This document shows positions 9,742 to 19,264 of a stretch of 64,000 nt of DNA, one piece after another; the stretch's first letter is position 1; each line of letters opens with the position of its first letter. Below the pieces are notes generated by a model. That model saw only the letters and a list, made by a program, of their open reading frames with translations, did not search any database and was not told the DNA's origin. This stretch comes from Agarivorans sp. Alg241-V36 (GTDB lineage: Bacteria; Pseudomonadota; Gammaproteobacteria; Enterobacterales; Celerinatantimonadaceae). The position numbers and the translations under genes are program-made. The stretch is from the NCBI RefSeq assembly GCF_900537085.1, contig NZ_UNRE01000001.1, positions 749,163 through 813,162 of the forward strand, given 5' to 3'.

Positions 9742-9755
9742 ACCACTTAAGTGGT
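9742..9755. repeat. Perfect 14-bp palindrome upstream of serC
   Basis: ACCACTTAAGTGGT is a perfect palindrome 29 bp before the serC ATG. It could be an operator half-site pair or an mRNA leader hairpin. I cannot name a matching regulator. Confidence 0.4.
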
Positions 9756-9784
9756 CGAACACAACATAGAGTAAGAGATTTAGC

Positions 9785-10873
9785 ATGGACAAAATCTATA
9801 ACTTTTGTGCAGGTCCTGCGATGTTACCTGAAGCGGTGATGAAGCAGGCGCAAACCGAGTTTTGTAACTGGCAAGGTTTAGGCGTGTCGGTGATGGAAGT
9901 GAGTCACCGCGGTAAAGAATATATCGCTATGGCTGCTGAAGCCGAGCAAGATCTTCGCGATTTATTAAACATTCCTGATAATTACAAAGTGCTGTTTTGC
10001 CAAGGTGGCGGGCGTGGCCAATTTGCTGCTGCACCTTTAAATCTGCTTGGCAATAAAAAGTCGATTAGCTTTATTACTACTGGCCAGTGGTCGAAAGGCG
10101 CGGTAGCAGAAGGCGAGAAGCACGCTCAAGCCCAGGTATTTGATGCGCTAAGCACCAATGCTGATGGCCAAATCAGCGTTAAGCCAAGTAACCAGTGGCA
10201 ACTTGATAAAGACGCGGCCTATGTTCACTATTGCCCGAATGAGACCATTGAAGGCATTGCCATTGATGAAATCCCTGATGTGGGAGACATGGTATTAGTC
10301 GGCGACTTCTCTTCTACGATTTTGTCGCAGCCTATAGATGTGAGCAAGTTTGGTCTAATTTACGCTGGTGCTCAGAAAAACATTGGTCCTTCTGGTTTAG
10401 CCATTGCTATTGTTCGTGACGATTTGCTGGATAACGCACACCCACTAACGCCTAACATCTTTAACTACAGCTTATTAGCGGGTAGTGATTCAATGTTTAA
10501 TACACCGCCTACTTATTCATGGTATTTAGCGGGTTTAGTATTTAAATGGCTTAAGCAGCAAGGTGGTTTAAGTGCTATGGCTGAAAAGAATACAGCCAAA
10601 GCCGAGTTGCTTTACTCATATATTGATAGCAGCGACTTTTACCAAAACAATGTAGCCAGCGAGAATCGCTCTAAAATGAACGTGCCTTTCCAGTTAGCGA
10701 ATAGTGAACTGGATGCAGCCTTTTTAGCTGAATCAGCGGCAGCCGGCTTGGTAACCTTAAAAGGGCACCGAATTGTTGGCGGTATGCGTGCTAGCATCTA
10801 CAACGCGATGCCTATCGAAGGCGTACAAGCTTTGGTTGATTTTATGGCAGACTTCGCTCAGCGCAATCGTTAA
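9785..10873 (+). CDS. serC: Phosphoserine aminotransferase
   Basis: A 362-residue class V PLP-dependent aminotransferase that converts 3-phosphohydroxypyruvate to phosphoserine and also acts in pyridoxal phosphate synthesis. The N-terminus [15 protein letters not shown] is diagnostic for SerC, and the PLP lysine is in [12 protein letters not shown]. The length equals that of E. coli SerC. It is the first gene of serC-hisC-aroA, with a 9-bp gap to hisC. The serC-aroA link is widespread in gammaproteobacteria. Confidence 0.97.
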   Translation: MDKIYNFCAGPAMLPEAVMKQAQTEFCNWQGLGVSVMEVSHRGKEYIAMAAEAEQDLRDLLNIPDNYKVLFCQGGGRGQFAAAPLNLLGNKKSISFITTGQWSKGAVAEGEKHAQAQVFDALSTNADGQISVKPSNQWQLDKDAAYVHYCPNETIEGIAIDEIPDVGDMVLVGDFSSTILSQPIDVSKFGLIYAGAQKNIGPSGLAIAIVRDDLLDNAHPLTPNIFNYSLLAGSDSMFNTPPTYSWYLAGLVFKWLKQQGGLSAMAEKNTAKAELLYSYIDSSDFYQNNVASENRSKMNVPFQLANSELDAAFLAESAAAGLVTLKGHRIVGGMRASIYNAMPIEGVQALVDFMADFAQRNR

Positions 10874-10882
10874 GGAGCATTC

Positions 10883-11992
10883 ATGACTTGTGATTTCCAT
10901 GCTTTGGCTAACCAAGGCATCCAAGGTTTACATCCTTATCAAGCTGGTAAGCCAACCGACGAGCTAGAGCGCGAGTTAGGCATAAGCAACATCGTTAAGC
11001 TTGCTTCTAATGAAAACCCGTTGGGCATGAGCCCACTGGCTTTGGCGGCCATAGAAAAAGCCACGGGTGAACTAACCCGCTACCCTGATTCAAACGGCTT
11101 TTACTTAAAGCAAGCGTTGGCAGACAAATATGACTTGGCCGCCGAGCAATTCACTTTGGGTAATGGCTCGAATGATGTTCTGGATTTGATTGCTCGCATA
11201 TTCGTGAGTAGCGAGCACGAAGTGGTGTTCTCGCAACATGCATTTGTTGTTTACCCTATTGTGACGCAAGCTATTGGCGCAAAAGCGGTGGTTGTGCCCG
11301 CTAAAGACTGGGGGCACGATTTAGATGCCATGGCCGCTGCGATTACTAATAAAACCCGCTTGGTATTTATTGCTAACCCTAACAACCCTACCGGTACCTT
11401 TTTAAGCAGCGAAGCGCTCTATAGCTTCATGCAAAAGGTGCCAGAAAACGTGGTGGTGGTATTGGATGAGGCTTATTACGAGTACTTACCCGAGCAGGAG
11501 CAAGCGCCTTCTACAAGCTGGTTGAGCGAGTTTAGTAACTTAGTGATTACTCGCACCTTTTCAAAGGCTTATGGTTTGGCGGGTTTGCGAGTGGGTTACG
11601 CTATCTCAAATCCACAAATCGCCGATTTGCTTAATCGTTTGCGTCAACCGTTTAATGTGAATAGCCTTAGCTTAGTGGCAGCAGCAGCAGCGCTAAAAGA
11701 TGAACAGTACTTAGAGCAAAGCGTTGCCTTAAATCAGCAAGGCTTAAGCTTATTAAGCGAGTTCTTTAATCAAAACGGTATTAGCTATATTCCTTCTAAA
11801 GGGAACTTTATTAGCTTTTTAGCGCCAAGCGGCGATGCTCAAGAACTTTATCAGCAGCTATTGCACAAAGGCGTGATAGTTAGGCCGGTGGGCCCCTATC
11901 AAATGCCTGGCTATCTGCGTGTAAGCATCGGTACCGAACAAGAAAACCAAACTTTTATTAATGCTTTAAGCCAGCTAATTGGCTCAAATTAA
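10883..11992 (+). CDS. hisC: Histidinol-phosphate / aromatic aminotransferase
   Basis: A 369-residue fold-type I aminotransferase. The signatures are ANPNNPTG (164-171), DEAYYEY (about 195) and the PLP lysine K228 in TFSKAYGLAGLRVGY. A clear AAGGAG lies 6 nt before the ATG. HisC makes histidinol phosphate, but this copy sits between serC and aroA rather than in a his operon. A role as the aromatic (phenylalanine/tyrosine) aminotransferase completing the shikimate branch is therefore plausible, and many genomes carry such a second hisC copy. Confidence 0.88.
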   Translation: MTCDFHALANQGIQGLHPYQAGKPTDELERELGISNIVKLASNENPLGMSPLALAAIEKATGELTRYPDSNGFYLKQALADKYDLAAEQFTLGNGSNDVLDLIARIFVSSEHEVVFSQHAFVVYPIVTQAIGAKAVVVPAKDWGHDLDAMAAAITNKTRLVFIANPNNPTGTFLSSEALYSFMQKVPENVVVVLDEAYYEYLPEQEQAPSTSWLSEFSNLVITRTFSKAYGLAGLRVGYAISNPQIADLLNRLRQPFNVNSLSLVAAAAALKDEQYLEQSVALNQQGLSLLSEFFNQNGISYIPSKGNFISFLAPSGDAQELYQQLLHKGVIVRPVGPYQMPGYLRVSIGTEQENQTFINALSQLIGSN

Positions 11993-12008
11993 GTAGAGAT
12001 TTCGATTC

Positions 12009-13289
12009 ATGGAACAATTAACTTTACAGCCTATTTCTCGTATTAACGGTGAAATTAATTTACCTGGCTCAAAAAGCGTATCAAATCGCGCATTGTTATT
12101 AGCAGCACTGGCTGAAGGCGAGACCGTATTAAGCAATCTGCTAGATAGCGACGACATTCGACACATGTTAAATGCACTTAAAAAGCTTGGTGTTAGCTAC
12201 CAGCTTTCTGAGGACCGCAGCCGTTGCACGGTTACAGGTTTAGGTCGAGCTTTTGAAGTTGCTCAAGCCGAAGAGCTGTTTTTAGGTAATGCTGGTACAG
12301 CAATGCGCCCTTTGTGTGCGGCATTATGTTTAAGCCAAGGTGAGTTTACTCTAACTGGTGAGCCTCGTATGGAAGAGCGCCCAATTGGCGCCTTGGTTGA
12401 TGCGCTGCGCCAAGTGGGAGCCGATGTTACTTATTTGAAGAATGAAAACTATCCTCCTTTAAGTATTAAAGGCACTGGCTTAGCTGGCGGAAAGGTAGAT
12501 ATCGACGGTTCAGTATCTAGCCAGTTCTTAACGGCGTTTTTAATGGCTGCACCTTATGCCCAACAAGATACCGAAATTAGTATTGTGGGTGAGCTGGTAT
12601 CAAAACCCTATATCGATATTACCCTTAAAATGATGGCCGCTTTCGGTGTGGAAGTTGAAAACGATAACTACCAACGCTTCATCGTTAAAGGCCAGCAAAC
12701 TTATCAAGGCGCTGGTGAGTTTTTAGTTGAAGGTGATGCCTCTTCGGCTTCTTACTTCCTTGCTGCTGGCGCCATTAAAGGTGGTGAAGTAAAAGTTACC
12801 GGTGTAGGCAAAAAGTCTATGCAGGGCGATGTATTGTTTGCCGACGTATTAGCTGCAATGGGCGCTGAGATAGAGTGGGGCGATGACTACATTATCGCTC
12901 GCAGCGGAGAGCTAAGCGCAGTAGATATGGACATGAACCATATTCCTGATGCTGCGATGACTATTGCTACAACTGCATTGTTTGCCAAAGGTACTACTGC
13001 CATTCGTAATGTATATAACTGGCGAGTAAAAGAAACCGATCGACTAGCAGCAATGGCCACCGAGCTTAAAAAAGTGGGCGCAACAGTAACTGAAGGGCAC
13101 GACTTTATTGAAGTGACTCCGCCTGCAAGCTTGAATCACGCGGCGATTGATACCTACGACGATCACCGTATGGCGATGTGTTTTTCTTTGGTTGCCTTAA
13201 GCGATACACCCGTAACAATTAACGATCCAAAGTGTACTTCTAAAACATTTCCTGATTATTTTGAGCGCTTGCAGCAACTTAGCGAATAA
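12009..13289 (+). CDS. aroA: 3-phosphoshikimate 1-carboxyvinyltransferase (EPSP synthase)
   Basis: A 426-residue EPSP synthase, the sixth step of the shikimate pathway, joining phosphoenolpyruvate to shikimate 3-phosphate. The N-terminal [20 protein letters not shown] contains catalytic K22. [10 protein letters not shown], with unaltered glycine and proline, marks a class I, glyphosate-sensitive type. The C-terminal [16 protein letters not shown] is also conserved. It follows hisC by 16 bp and ends at a strong terminator, so it is the last gene of the serC-hisC-aroA operon. Confidence 0.98.
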   Translation: MEQLTLQPISRINGEINLPGSKSVSNRALLLAALAEGETVLSNLLDSDDIRHMLNALKKLGVSYQLSEDRSRCTVTGLGRAFEVAQAEELFLGNAGTAMRPLCAALCLSQGEFTLTGEPRMEERPIGALVDALRQVGADVTYLKNENYPPLSIKGTGLAGGKVDIDGSVSSQFLTAFLMAAPYAQQDTEISIVGELVSKPYIDITLKMMAAFGVEVENDNYQRFIVKGQQTYQGAGEFLVEGDASSASYFLAAGAIKGGEVKVTGVGKKSMQGDVLFADVLAAMGAEIEWGDDYIIARSGELSAVDMDMNHIPDAAMTIATTALFAKGTTAIRNVYNWRVKETDRLAAMATELKKVGATVTEGHDFIEVTPPASLNHAAIDTYDDHRMAMCFSLVALSDTPVTINDPKCTSKTFPDYFERLQQLSE

Positions 13290-13324
13290 AACTATCGAAA
13301 TGTGTTGATAACTTAGTTAGTCTT

Positions 13325-13353
13325 AAAAGAGTCACTTTTGTGACTCTTTTTTT
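13325..13353 (+). terminator. Intrinsic terminator after aroA
   Basis: GAGTCAC pairs with GTGACTC around a TTTT loop, flanked by AAAA on the left and seven T residues on the right. It begins 35 bp after the aroA stop and could work in both directions. Confidence 0.9.
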
Positions 13354-13447
13354 ACGTCTGTACTTTGGCTCAAGCAGATAGTTTGAGCTTATTAATATAA
13401 AGGCAAAAAGCCACATCATAAAGTACGGCAGAAACGGTAACTGGACT

Positions 13448-14674
13448 ATGAATGTTTATACTGCGCGGCAGGCGATCCTCGATCGCCGGCAGCGGGTAGT
13501 AGCCTACGAGCTACTTTTTCGGGATGGACCTGATAATGTCTTTCCCGACGTTGATCCACACGAAGCAACCTCCAAGCTGATTATTCGTACTCAGCTAAAT
13601 GACGGTTTGAATGCGATCACCCAAGGCAAACCTGCCTTAATTAATTTCCCCGAAGAAAGCCTTCATTCTGAAATGATAAAGCTACTGCCAAATAAGCAAG
13701 TGGTGATAGAGATTTTGGAAGACGTAAAGCCCAGTGAAAAGCTCTATAAGCGCTGTCAGTCTTTGTTTCATCGAGGCTATCGGCTGGCTTTTGACGACTT
13801 TGTCTACCGTCCAGAGTGGGAACCATATTTAAAGTTTGTTCGGCTAATTAAAGTAGATATACAGCGTACGCCGTTTGATCAACTAGAACCGCTGTTTAGT
13901 GCTATTAAGTCACGCAAAAACATTAAGTTATTGGCTGAAAAGGTTGAAACGCAAGCGGAATACCAACAAGCTAAAGAACTAGGGTTTAACTTCTTTCAGG
14001 GCTATTATTTTTGTCAGCCTGAAATGCAGGTGACAAAAGACATTGATGCTAGTTATCTGATGATATCTCGCCTGTTTTATGCTGCTACTCGAGAAGACGT
14101 AAACATCAATGAAGTGGTGCGCTATTTTGAGCGAGACACCGGCCTAACCTACAAGCTACTGCGTTTTGTTAACTCAGGAAGTTTACCAATTGTTGAAGAT
14201 ATCGCTTCAATCAAACAAGCGGTCGTTTACATTGGTAATAATCAGTTGCGAAAGCTAGTCGCCTTACTAGCCAATGCCATGACCGTAAGCCACAAGCCGC
14301 GGGAGCTGGTGCGCCTGTCGGTGCACCGGGCTAGATTTTGTGAATTAGTGGCAATGCGTAAATCACCAAGTATGCAGGAAACCGCGTTTTTATGTGGATT
14401 GTTTTCCTTGCTTGATGCCATTTTAGATAAGCCTTTAAGCGACGTTTTATACAGTCTGCCGCTCGATCAAGACATTCGCGATGCCTTATGTTCAGAGCAG
14501 CCCTCGATGCTTAGAGCCATGCTACTAACCATAAAATCTTATGAGGAAGGGCACTGGTATAAAACCGAGCGTTTAGCCGAACAGCTGCGCATGGACTACA
14601 CCCAAGTAGAGCAGTTAAACCTACAAGCACTGCTTTGGAGTGAGCAATATCAGTCATTGATTGGGCAAAATTGA
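13448..14674 (+). CDS. EAL-HDOD signalling protein (YuxH/CdgJ type)
   Basis: A 408-residue cytoplasmic protein. The N-terminal half (about 1-200) is an EAL fold beginning MNVYTARQAILDRRQRVVAY-ELLFRDG; the C-terminal half (about 205-400) is an HDOD domain. Some EAL metal-site residues are kept (E21 of ELLFR, the FDD pair, QGYYF), but the usual DDFGTGYSS loop is replaced by DDFVYRPEW, so activity against c-di-GMP is uncertain. This architecture matches the CdgJ family of Vibrio, which influences motility. It has no transmembrane segment. It lies upstream of a second EAL protein and the flagellar cluster, suggesting a link between c-di-GMP and swimming. Confidence 0.8.
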   Translation: MNVYTARQAILDRRQRVVAYELLFRDGPDNVFPDVDPHEATSKLIIRTQLNDGLNAITQGKPALINFPEESLHSEMIKLLPNKQVVIEILEDVKPSEKLYKRCQSLFHRGYRLAFDDFVYRPEWEPYLKFVRLIKVDIQRTPFDQLEPLFSAIKSRKNIKLLAEKVETQAEYQQAKELGFNFFQGYYFCQPEMQVTKDIDASYLMISRLFYAATREDVNINEVVRYFERDTGLTYKLLRFVNSGSLPIVEDIASIKQAVVYIGNNQLRKLVALLANAMTVSHKPRELVRLSVHRARFCELVAMRKSPSMQETAFLCGLFSLLDAILDKPLSDVLYSLPLDQDIRDALCSEQPSMLRAMLLTIKSYEEGHWYKTERLAEQLRMDYTQVEQLNLQALLWSEQYQSLIGQN

Positions 14675-14685
14675 GCTAGCTCAAT
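14670..14685. repeat. Perfect 16-bp palindrome overlapping a stop codon
   Basis: ATTGAGCTAGCTCAAT is perfectly self-complementary and includes the TGA stop of the EAL-HDOD gene. No T-run follows, so it is a weak terminator candidate at best. Confidence 0.3.
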
Positions 14686-14860
14686 ATATGGTTTTGCCTA
14701 CTTTACTGAAAATTGTGACTCAACAGCTTATTAAACTAGGTTTTCGTGAATTAAATTGCACTCAGGTCAACTATTTTTCTTAGGTTTTTGGTATGCTGTG
14801 ACGACTATGAACTTGGTGCAACGGATACCAGGTCAAAGGTTTTTTTAGGAGCTAAATAGT

Positions 14861-17110
14861 TTGCGGTTGTGCCTCGTTAGATTCTTAACGTTGCTAGTGG
14901 TAGGTTGTTGTTGGTCGTTAGGCGTGAACGCCTATATAGTCAATGCGAGTGAATATCAATGGCTCGAAGATAATCCAGAAATCAGGGTTGCCGTAGTGGC
15001 GGACCGTTTACCTCTGGAGACGCTTGATCAGGCAGGCTCGCCTCAAGGTTATGCTGTAGAAGCGTTAAACCAATTGGCTTTTCAAACTCGCCTTAAACTT
15101 AAATACACTGCTTATCCCAATATTTCCGAAGCAATCTTGGCCTTACAACATGGCCAAGTAGACATGCTTAGTAGTGCTAGTTCGCACCGTCGCCTTAGCC
15201 CTTTTGTCAATTACACCTTAACCACTTGGGTTCAACCCTTAGCACTTTTCCATCCGCTAGAGAACGCTCGAATTGCTAATATGAATCAGTTGGCTGGCAA
15301 AAACGTCGCGGCTGTTGCAGGTAGCAGTGCTCATGAAGCCTTGTTAAGTAAATACCCAGACGTGAAAGTCATCGTTTATGCAAACTTGTTAGATGCGCTG
15401 CTATCGGTTGTAGAGCAGCAAAGTGTTGCTTTGCTTGCTGGTAGCGATGAAGTGGCCGCTAACTTACGCGCACACCCTCAGTGGCGCTTACAGCAAGCTT
15501 TTCAACTTGAACATGGCATGTTGCACCGTTTTGCTATTCGTGAAGATTGGCAGCCCTTGGTCGATTTAATGAACCGCGGCATTTTATCCTTTGAGGCCGA
15601 TTACAGTGAACAAACTTATCGACGCTGGCAGGCTTACGCCGCTAATAGCGCCCAAGCAGGGCAGTTTTCTTACTGGTGGCTGTTAGGTGTATTGTTGTTG
15701 CTGTCGATAGCGGCATCAGCCTTTGTACTAGTAAGGCAGCATCTTAAAAAGGCCAATAACAAGACACTGCAGTTGCGTGAGCAACTTGATTATTGGAAAA
15801 ACCATGATGAAGTAACCAGCCTGCCTAATCGTCGACACATAACCCGTTTGCTTACTAATTGGTTAGACGATGCCACCCCGTTATCGGTGTTGATGTTTGA
15901 CTTCCCAAGACAAAATGAAGTGTTTGAAAACTTTGGTCAGCGCTTGGGCGAAGTGACTAAAGAAGCCTATGCTAAGCGTGTACAAAAAAGCCTACGCAAG
16001 CATTACCCTGAAGCGCAGCTCGCTTATTGGTATCACCACTACTTTGTGGTGGTTGTGCCAAATATAAATAAAGACAAAGAAGTGATAGAAATCGCTAAGC
16101 AAATTGTTCAAAGCTGTCGCGGTTGGTTGCGTTTAGAACAACTTCAATTGCTTACTCGCTGTCATGTGGGTTACTGCAGCTATCATCCAAGACGCGAAGC
16201 TTTACATAGCGATACCTTATTGGCGAATACCTTTACCGCACTAAATCACGCAGTGAAAACCGGTGTCAGCGTGTGTCGTTACCGGCCTGATTTAAGCCAA
16301 GCAGGCTTGGTTAAACTTACTCTAGAATCAAAGCTGCGACGCGCTATTGGCAATAACGAATTAGATTTGTTCTTTCAGCCGCAATACTGTTTAAAAACCA
16401 ACAAGGTGATTGGAGCAGAAGTTCTGTTGCGTTGGTTTACCGACGATGGTGCGATTTCGCCCGATGAATTTGTACCAGTGGCCGAAGAAACCGGCTTGGT
16501 ATTGCAGTTAGACAAGTGGGTATTTCAAAACGCGATGCGCTTTATGGCGCGTTTCTCTAGCCAACTACCCGAAGGCTTTAAGTTATCGGTTAACTTTTCT
16601 GCTGCTACGGTATCACTGGGTCATGCAGAAAAGATTGCGATTAACTATGCCAAGCAGTGGCAGGTAAACCCGCAGCGTATCTGTATTGAAATTACCGAAT
16701 CAGCGATGATGGAGCAGCCCACCGAAGCAAAAGCCAGTATTCAGCGAATGCGTGATGCAGGCTTTGGCATTGCCATTGACGACTTTGGTACCGGTTATTC
16801 ATCAATGGCCTACCTTAAGCATTTGCCGGTAACCGTGCTTAAAATTGACCGCGCCTTTGTAAGTGGCTTAGAAGAGAATTTATCTGATCAACATATCGTT
16901 AAAGCCATGGTGATGATCGCCCGCAGTATGAAGTATCAAGTACTCATCGAGGGCATTGAAACCCAAGTTCAAGCCAACCTTGCTTCGGTATTAGGCTGCG
17001 AACAAGCGCAAGGCTATTTCTTTGCGAGACCTCAGCCAGAAGCTGATTTTGTGAAGAATTACCTGCCTAAAACATCTACAAAAGAGAACCTTCGATTAGT
17101 CGTTAATTAA
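14861..17110 (+). CDS. Periplasmic-sensor GGDEF(degenerate)-EAL phosphodiesterase
   Basis: A 749-residue inner-membrane c-di-GMP enzyme. In order it has a signal peptide, a periplasmic family-3 solute-binding domain (about 35-255), one transmembrane helix (about 268-290), a degenerate GGDEF domain (about 320-460) with the active motif lost (YWYHHYF in its place), and a complete EAL domain (about 487-735). The EAL metal and catalytic residues are present: EVLLR at 520, ITES, DDFGTGYSS at 640, and the IEGIET and QAQGY segments. The prediction is a ligand-controlled c-di-GMP phosphodiesterase. The start is TTG with AGGAG 9 nt upstream. It ends 73 bp before fliE, where flrABC-type regulators are often found in relatives. 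Confidence 0.85.
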   Translation: MRLCLVRFLTLLVVGCCWSLGVNAYIVNASEYQWLEDNPEIRVAVVADRLPLETLDQAGSPQGYAVEALNQLAFQTRLKLKYTAYPNISEAILALQHGQVDMLSSASSHRRLSPFVNYTLTTWVQPLALFHPLENARIANMNQLAGKNVAAVAGSSAHEALLSKYPDVKVIVYANLLDALLSVVEQQSVALLAGSDEVAANLRAHPQWRLQQAFQLEHGMLHRFAIREDWQPLVDLMNRGILSFEADYSEQTYRRWQAYAANSAQAGQFSYWWLLGVLLLLSIAASAFVLVRQHLKKANNKTLQLREQLDYWKNHDEVTSLPNRRHITRLLTNWLDDATPLSVLMFDFPRQNEVFENFGQRLGEVTKEAYAKRVQKSLRKHYPEAQLAYWYHHYFVVVVPNINKDKEVIEIAKQIVQSCRGWLRLEQLQLLTRCHVGYCSYHPRREALHSDTLLANTFTALNHAVKTGVSVCRYRPDLSQAGLVKLTLESKLRRAIGNNELDLFFQPQYCLKTNKVIGAEVLLRWFTDDGAISPDEFVPVAEETGLVLQLDKWVFQNAMRFMARFSSQLPEGFKLSVNFSAATVSLGHAEKIAINYAKQWQVNPQRICIEITESAMMEQPTEAKASIQRMRDAGFGIAIDDFGTGYSSMAYLKHLPVTVLKIDRAFVSGLEENLSDQHIVKAMVMIARSMKYQVLIEGIETQVQANLASVLGCEQAQGYFFARPQPEADFVKNYLPKTSTKENLRLVVN

Positions 17111-17112
17111 TC

Positions 17113-17129
17113 TTGGCGCGGCTTTTGCT
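17113..17129 (+). promoter_or_regulatory. Sigma-54 promoter of fliE operon
   Basis: TTGGCGCGGCTTTTGCT closely matches the sigma-54 consensus TTGGCACG-N4-TTGCT, with the invariant GG and GC exactly 10 bp apart. It lies 54 bp before the fliE ATG, just after the preceding stop codon. Sigma-54 control of fliE is known in polar-flagellated gammaproteobacteria. Confidence 0.85.
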
Positions 17130-17182
17130 TTTCCCTGTATATCTTAAGAATAATGCCATTTATCTGGCGGTAGAGGGAAATC

Positions 17183-17527
17183 ATGAGAGTAGATTCGGCA
17201 AACCTATTTAGCGAACTGCAATCAATGGCTGGTGAAATGAAAACAGGCGGCATCGCCAATGACATTGCTGCACCAAGCAGCCAGTTAACTACCTCTTCGG
17301 TAAACAGCGATTTTGGTAACCTGCTAAAAGACGCAATAAATAATGTAAATGGCTTGCAATCCAATGCCAATGACTTGCGAACCCGCTTTGATTTAGGCGA
17401 CCGCACAGTGGGCATTGGTGATGTAATGATTGCCGCGCAAAAATCGAGCATCGCCTTTGATGCAACGGTTCAAGTAAGAAATAAGCTAGTTGATGCTTAT
17501 AAAGAAATTATGTCCATGCCGGTTTAA
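17183..17527 (+). CDS. fliE: Flagellar hook-basal body complex protein FliE
   Basis: A 114-residue protein that joins the MS ring (FliF) to the proximal rod. It is the first gene of the cluster, directly downstream of a sigma-54 promoter. GAGGGA precedes the ATG. The C-terminal half (DRTVGIGDVMIAAQKSSIAF and VRNKLVDAYKEIMSMPV) is the conserved rod-forming helical hairpin of the family. The length is typical. Confidence 0.95.
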   Translation: MRVDSANLFSELQSMAGEMKTGGIANDIAAPSSQLTTSSVNSDFGNLLKDAINNVNGLQSNANDLRTRFDLGDRTVGIGDVMIAAQKSSIAFDATVQVRNKLVDAYKEIMSMPV

Positions 17528-17545
17528 TGTGGCTAGGAGAATACT

Positions 17546-19264
17546 GTGGCTAGCGAAGGAAGTAACGCAATGAGTCAAGAACCGGCACTACTAGGTTCCG
17601 ATAGCGAAGGTGATAGCCTAGAGGCTACCGAGCAGCAAAGCTCTGCCTTATCGTTTTTAAGCAATGGCGATGTATTGCGTCAAATCATCATGATTTTGGC
17701 TTTAGCCATTTGTTTGGCAATGGCTGTATTCCTATTGATGTGGGCCAAAGAGCCAGAGATGCGTCCGCTGGGTAACATGAATACTAGCGAGTTGGTTGAG
17801 ACCCTCGACTTCTTAGACGCGCAAAAAATCTCTTATGTTATTGAAGGCAACACCGTATTAGTGAATGCCGAGCAATATCAAGATATTAAACTCAAACTAC
17901 GACGATCAGGACTAACCGAAGCCGCACCTGCCGGTGAACATATTCTATTAAATGATATGGGCTTTGGTGTGAGCCAACGCTTAGAAGGCGAGCGACTAAA
18001 ACTAAGCCGCGAGCGCCAGCTAGCCACAGCAATCGAACAAATGAAGTCGGTGAATAAAGCGCAAGTACTACTGGCTATTCCTAAAAGCAATGTATTTGCT
18101 CGTCGTGAGCAAAAACCTTCTGCAACCGTAGTGGTTAACCTACGTGGCGGTAACGGTCTTAAGCAGGAAGAAATCGATTCTATCGTTGATATTGTTGCCT
18201 CAGCCGTTCAGGGATTAGTGCCTACTCGCGTTACGGTAACAGATCAAAATGGCCGTTTATTAAATTCAGGTAGCCAAGATCCGCTGTCTTCACGCACGCG
18301 CAAAGAGTTTGAGATGGAGCGAAAGCGCGAAGAAGAATATAAAGACAAAATTGACGCCATCATGATCCCTATTGTGGGTGTGGGAAATTACACGGCAGAA
18401 GTAGATGTAACCCTTGATTTCACAGCTGTTGAACAAACGCAAAAACGCTTTAACCCAGATTTACCAGCAGTGCGCAGTGAATACACCATTGAAGACAACA
18501 ACGTTGGCGCTGGTGCCATTGGCATCCCAGGCGCGCTAACCAATCAACCGCCGCTGCCAGCAGAAATTCCCGAGCAAGCCGGTGCCGCCAATAACCAAGT
18601 TCAATCTGGTAGCAGCCATAAAGAGTCTACTCGCAACTACGAGTTGGATACCACTATCAGCCATACCCGTTCTCAAGTGGGAACCCTAAGACGCTTGAGT
18701 GTATCGGTGGCGTTGGATTACAACAGTCAAGTTTCTGACACTGGCGAAACTACCCGCGAACCACGTTCTGCAGAACAAATCGCTAGCATTCGTCGTTTGT
18801 TGCAAGGTGGTGTAGGTTTTAACCTAAGCCGAGGTGATGCCTTAGAAGTAGTAAGCGTGCCGTTTTCTCGCCCTGAAATATTCACCGAAGCTGATTTGCC
18901 AGTTTGGGAGCAAGCTTGGTTCTGGCGAGCCATGCGAATGGCGGGCAGCGTACTAGTATTAATTGTATTGATTGTTGCTGTGGTTCGCCCAATGCTGAAT
19001 CGTATTCTATCTAGCGGAGAAGAAGACGAGCAGGCCGAAACTGACTTAGATGCAGCATTAGCGGCCTACGAAAATGACGATGATTTACAGCTTATCTCGG
19101 CAGATAATACCGAAGTAGACTTTGGTATTCGCGATGGACAACTTAAACTGCCAGACTTACACAAAGATGAAGACATGCTAAAAGCGGTACGTGCGCTAGT
19201 AGCTAATGAGCCAGACCTAGCCGCGATGGTGATTAAAGATTGGGTAATTAACGATGCCAAATGA
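17546..19264 (+). CDS. fliF: Flagellar MS-ring protein FliF
   Basis: A 572-residue inner-membrane ring protein that forms the base of the flagellum and houses the export gate. It has two transmembrane helices (about residues 47-67 and 455-475) flanking the large periplasmic ring-building part, and the C-terminal cytoplasmic tail binds FliG. The GTG at 17546 has AGGAGA 6 nt upstream; an ATG at 17570 with AGGAAG is a reasonable alternative that would drop eight residues. It overlaps fliG by 11 bp. Confidence 0.96.
   Translation: MASEGSNAMSQEPALLGSDSEGDSLEATEQQSSALSFLSNGDVLRQIIMILALAICLAMAVFLLMWAKEPEMRPLGNMNTSELVETLDFLDAQKISYVIEGNTVLVNAEQYQDIKLKLRRSGLTEAAPAGEHILLNDMGFGVSQRLEGERLKLSRERQLATAIEQMKSVNKAQVLLAIPKSNVFARREQKPSATVVVNLRGGNGLKQEEIDSIVDIVASAVQGLVPTRVTVTDQNGRLLNSGSQDPLSSRTRKEFEMERKREEEYKDKIDAIMIPIVGVGNYTAEVDVTLDFTAVEQTQKRFNPDLPAVRSEYTIEDNNVGAGAIGIPGALTNQPPLPAEIPEQAGAANNQVQSGSSHKESTRNYELDTTISHTRSQVGTLRRLSVSVALDYNSQVSDTGETTREPRSAEQIASIRRLLQGGVGFNLSRGDALEVVSVPFSRPEIFTEADLPVWEQAWFWRAMRMAGSVLVLIVLIVAVVRPMLNRILSSGEEDEQAETDLDAALAAYENDDDLQLISADNTEVDFGIRDGQLKLPDLHKDEDMLKAVRALVANEPDLAAMVIKDWVINDAK

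Noticed and set aside
17165-17176. GGCGGTAG resembling the ops/JUMPstart element (RfaH) before fliE
   Set aside because: Only the 8-base core matches, followed by AGGG rather than CGTG, and it overlaps the fliE ribosome site in a flagellar, not polysaccharide, context. Probably chance.
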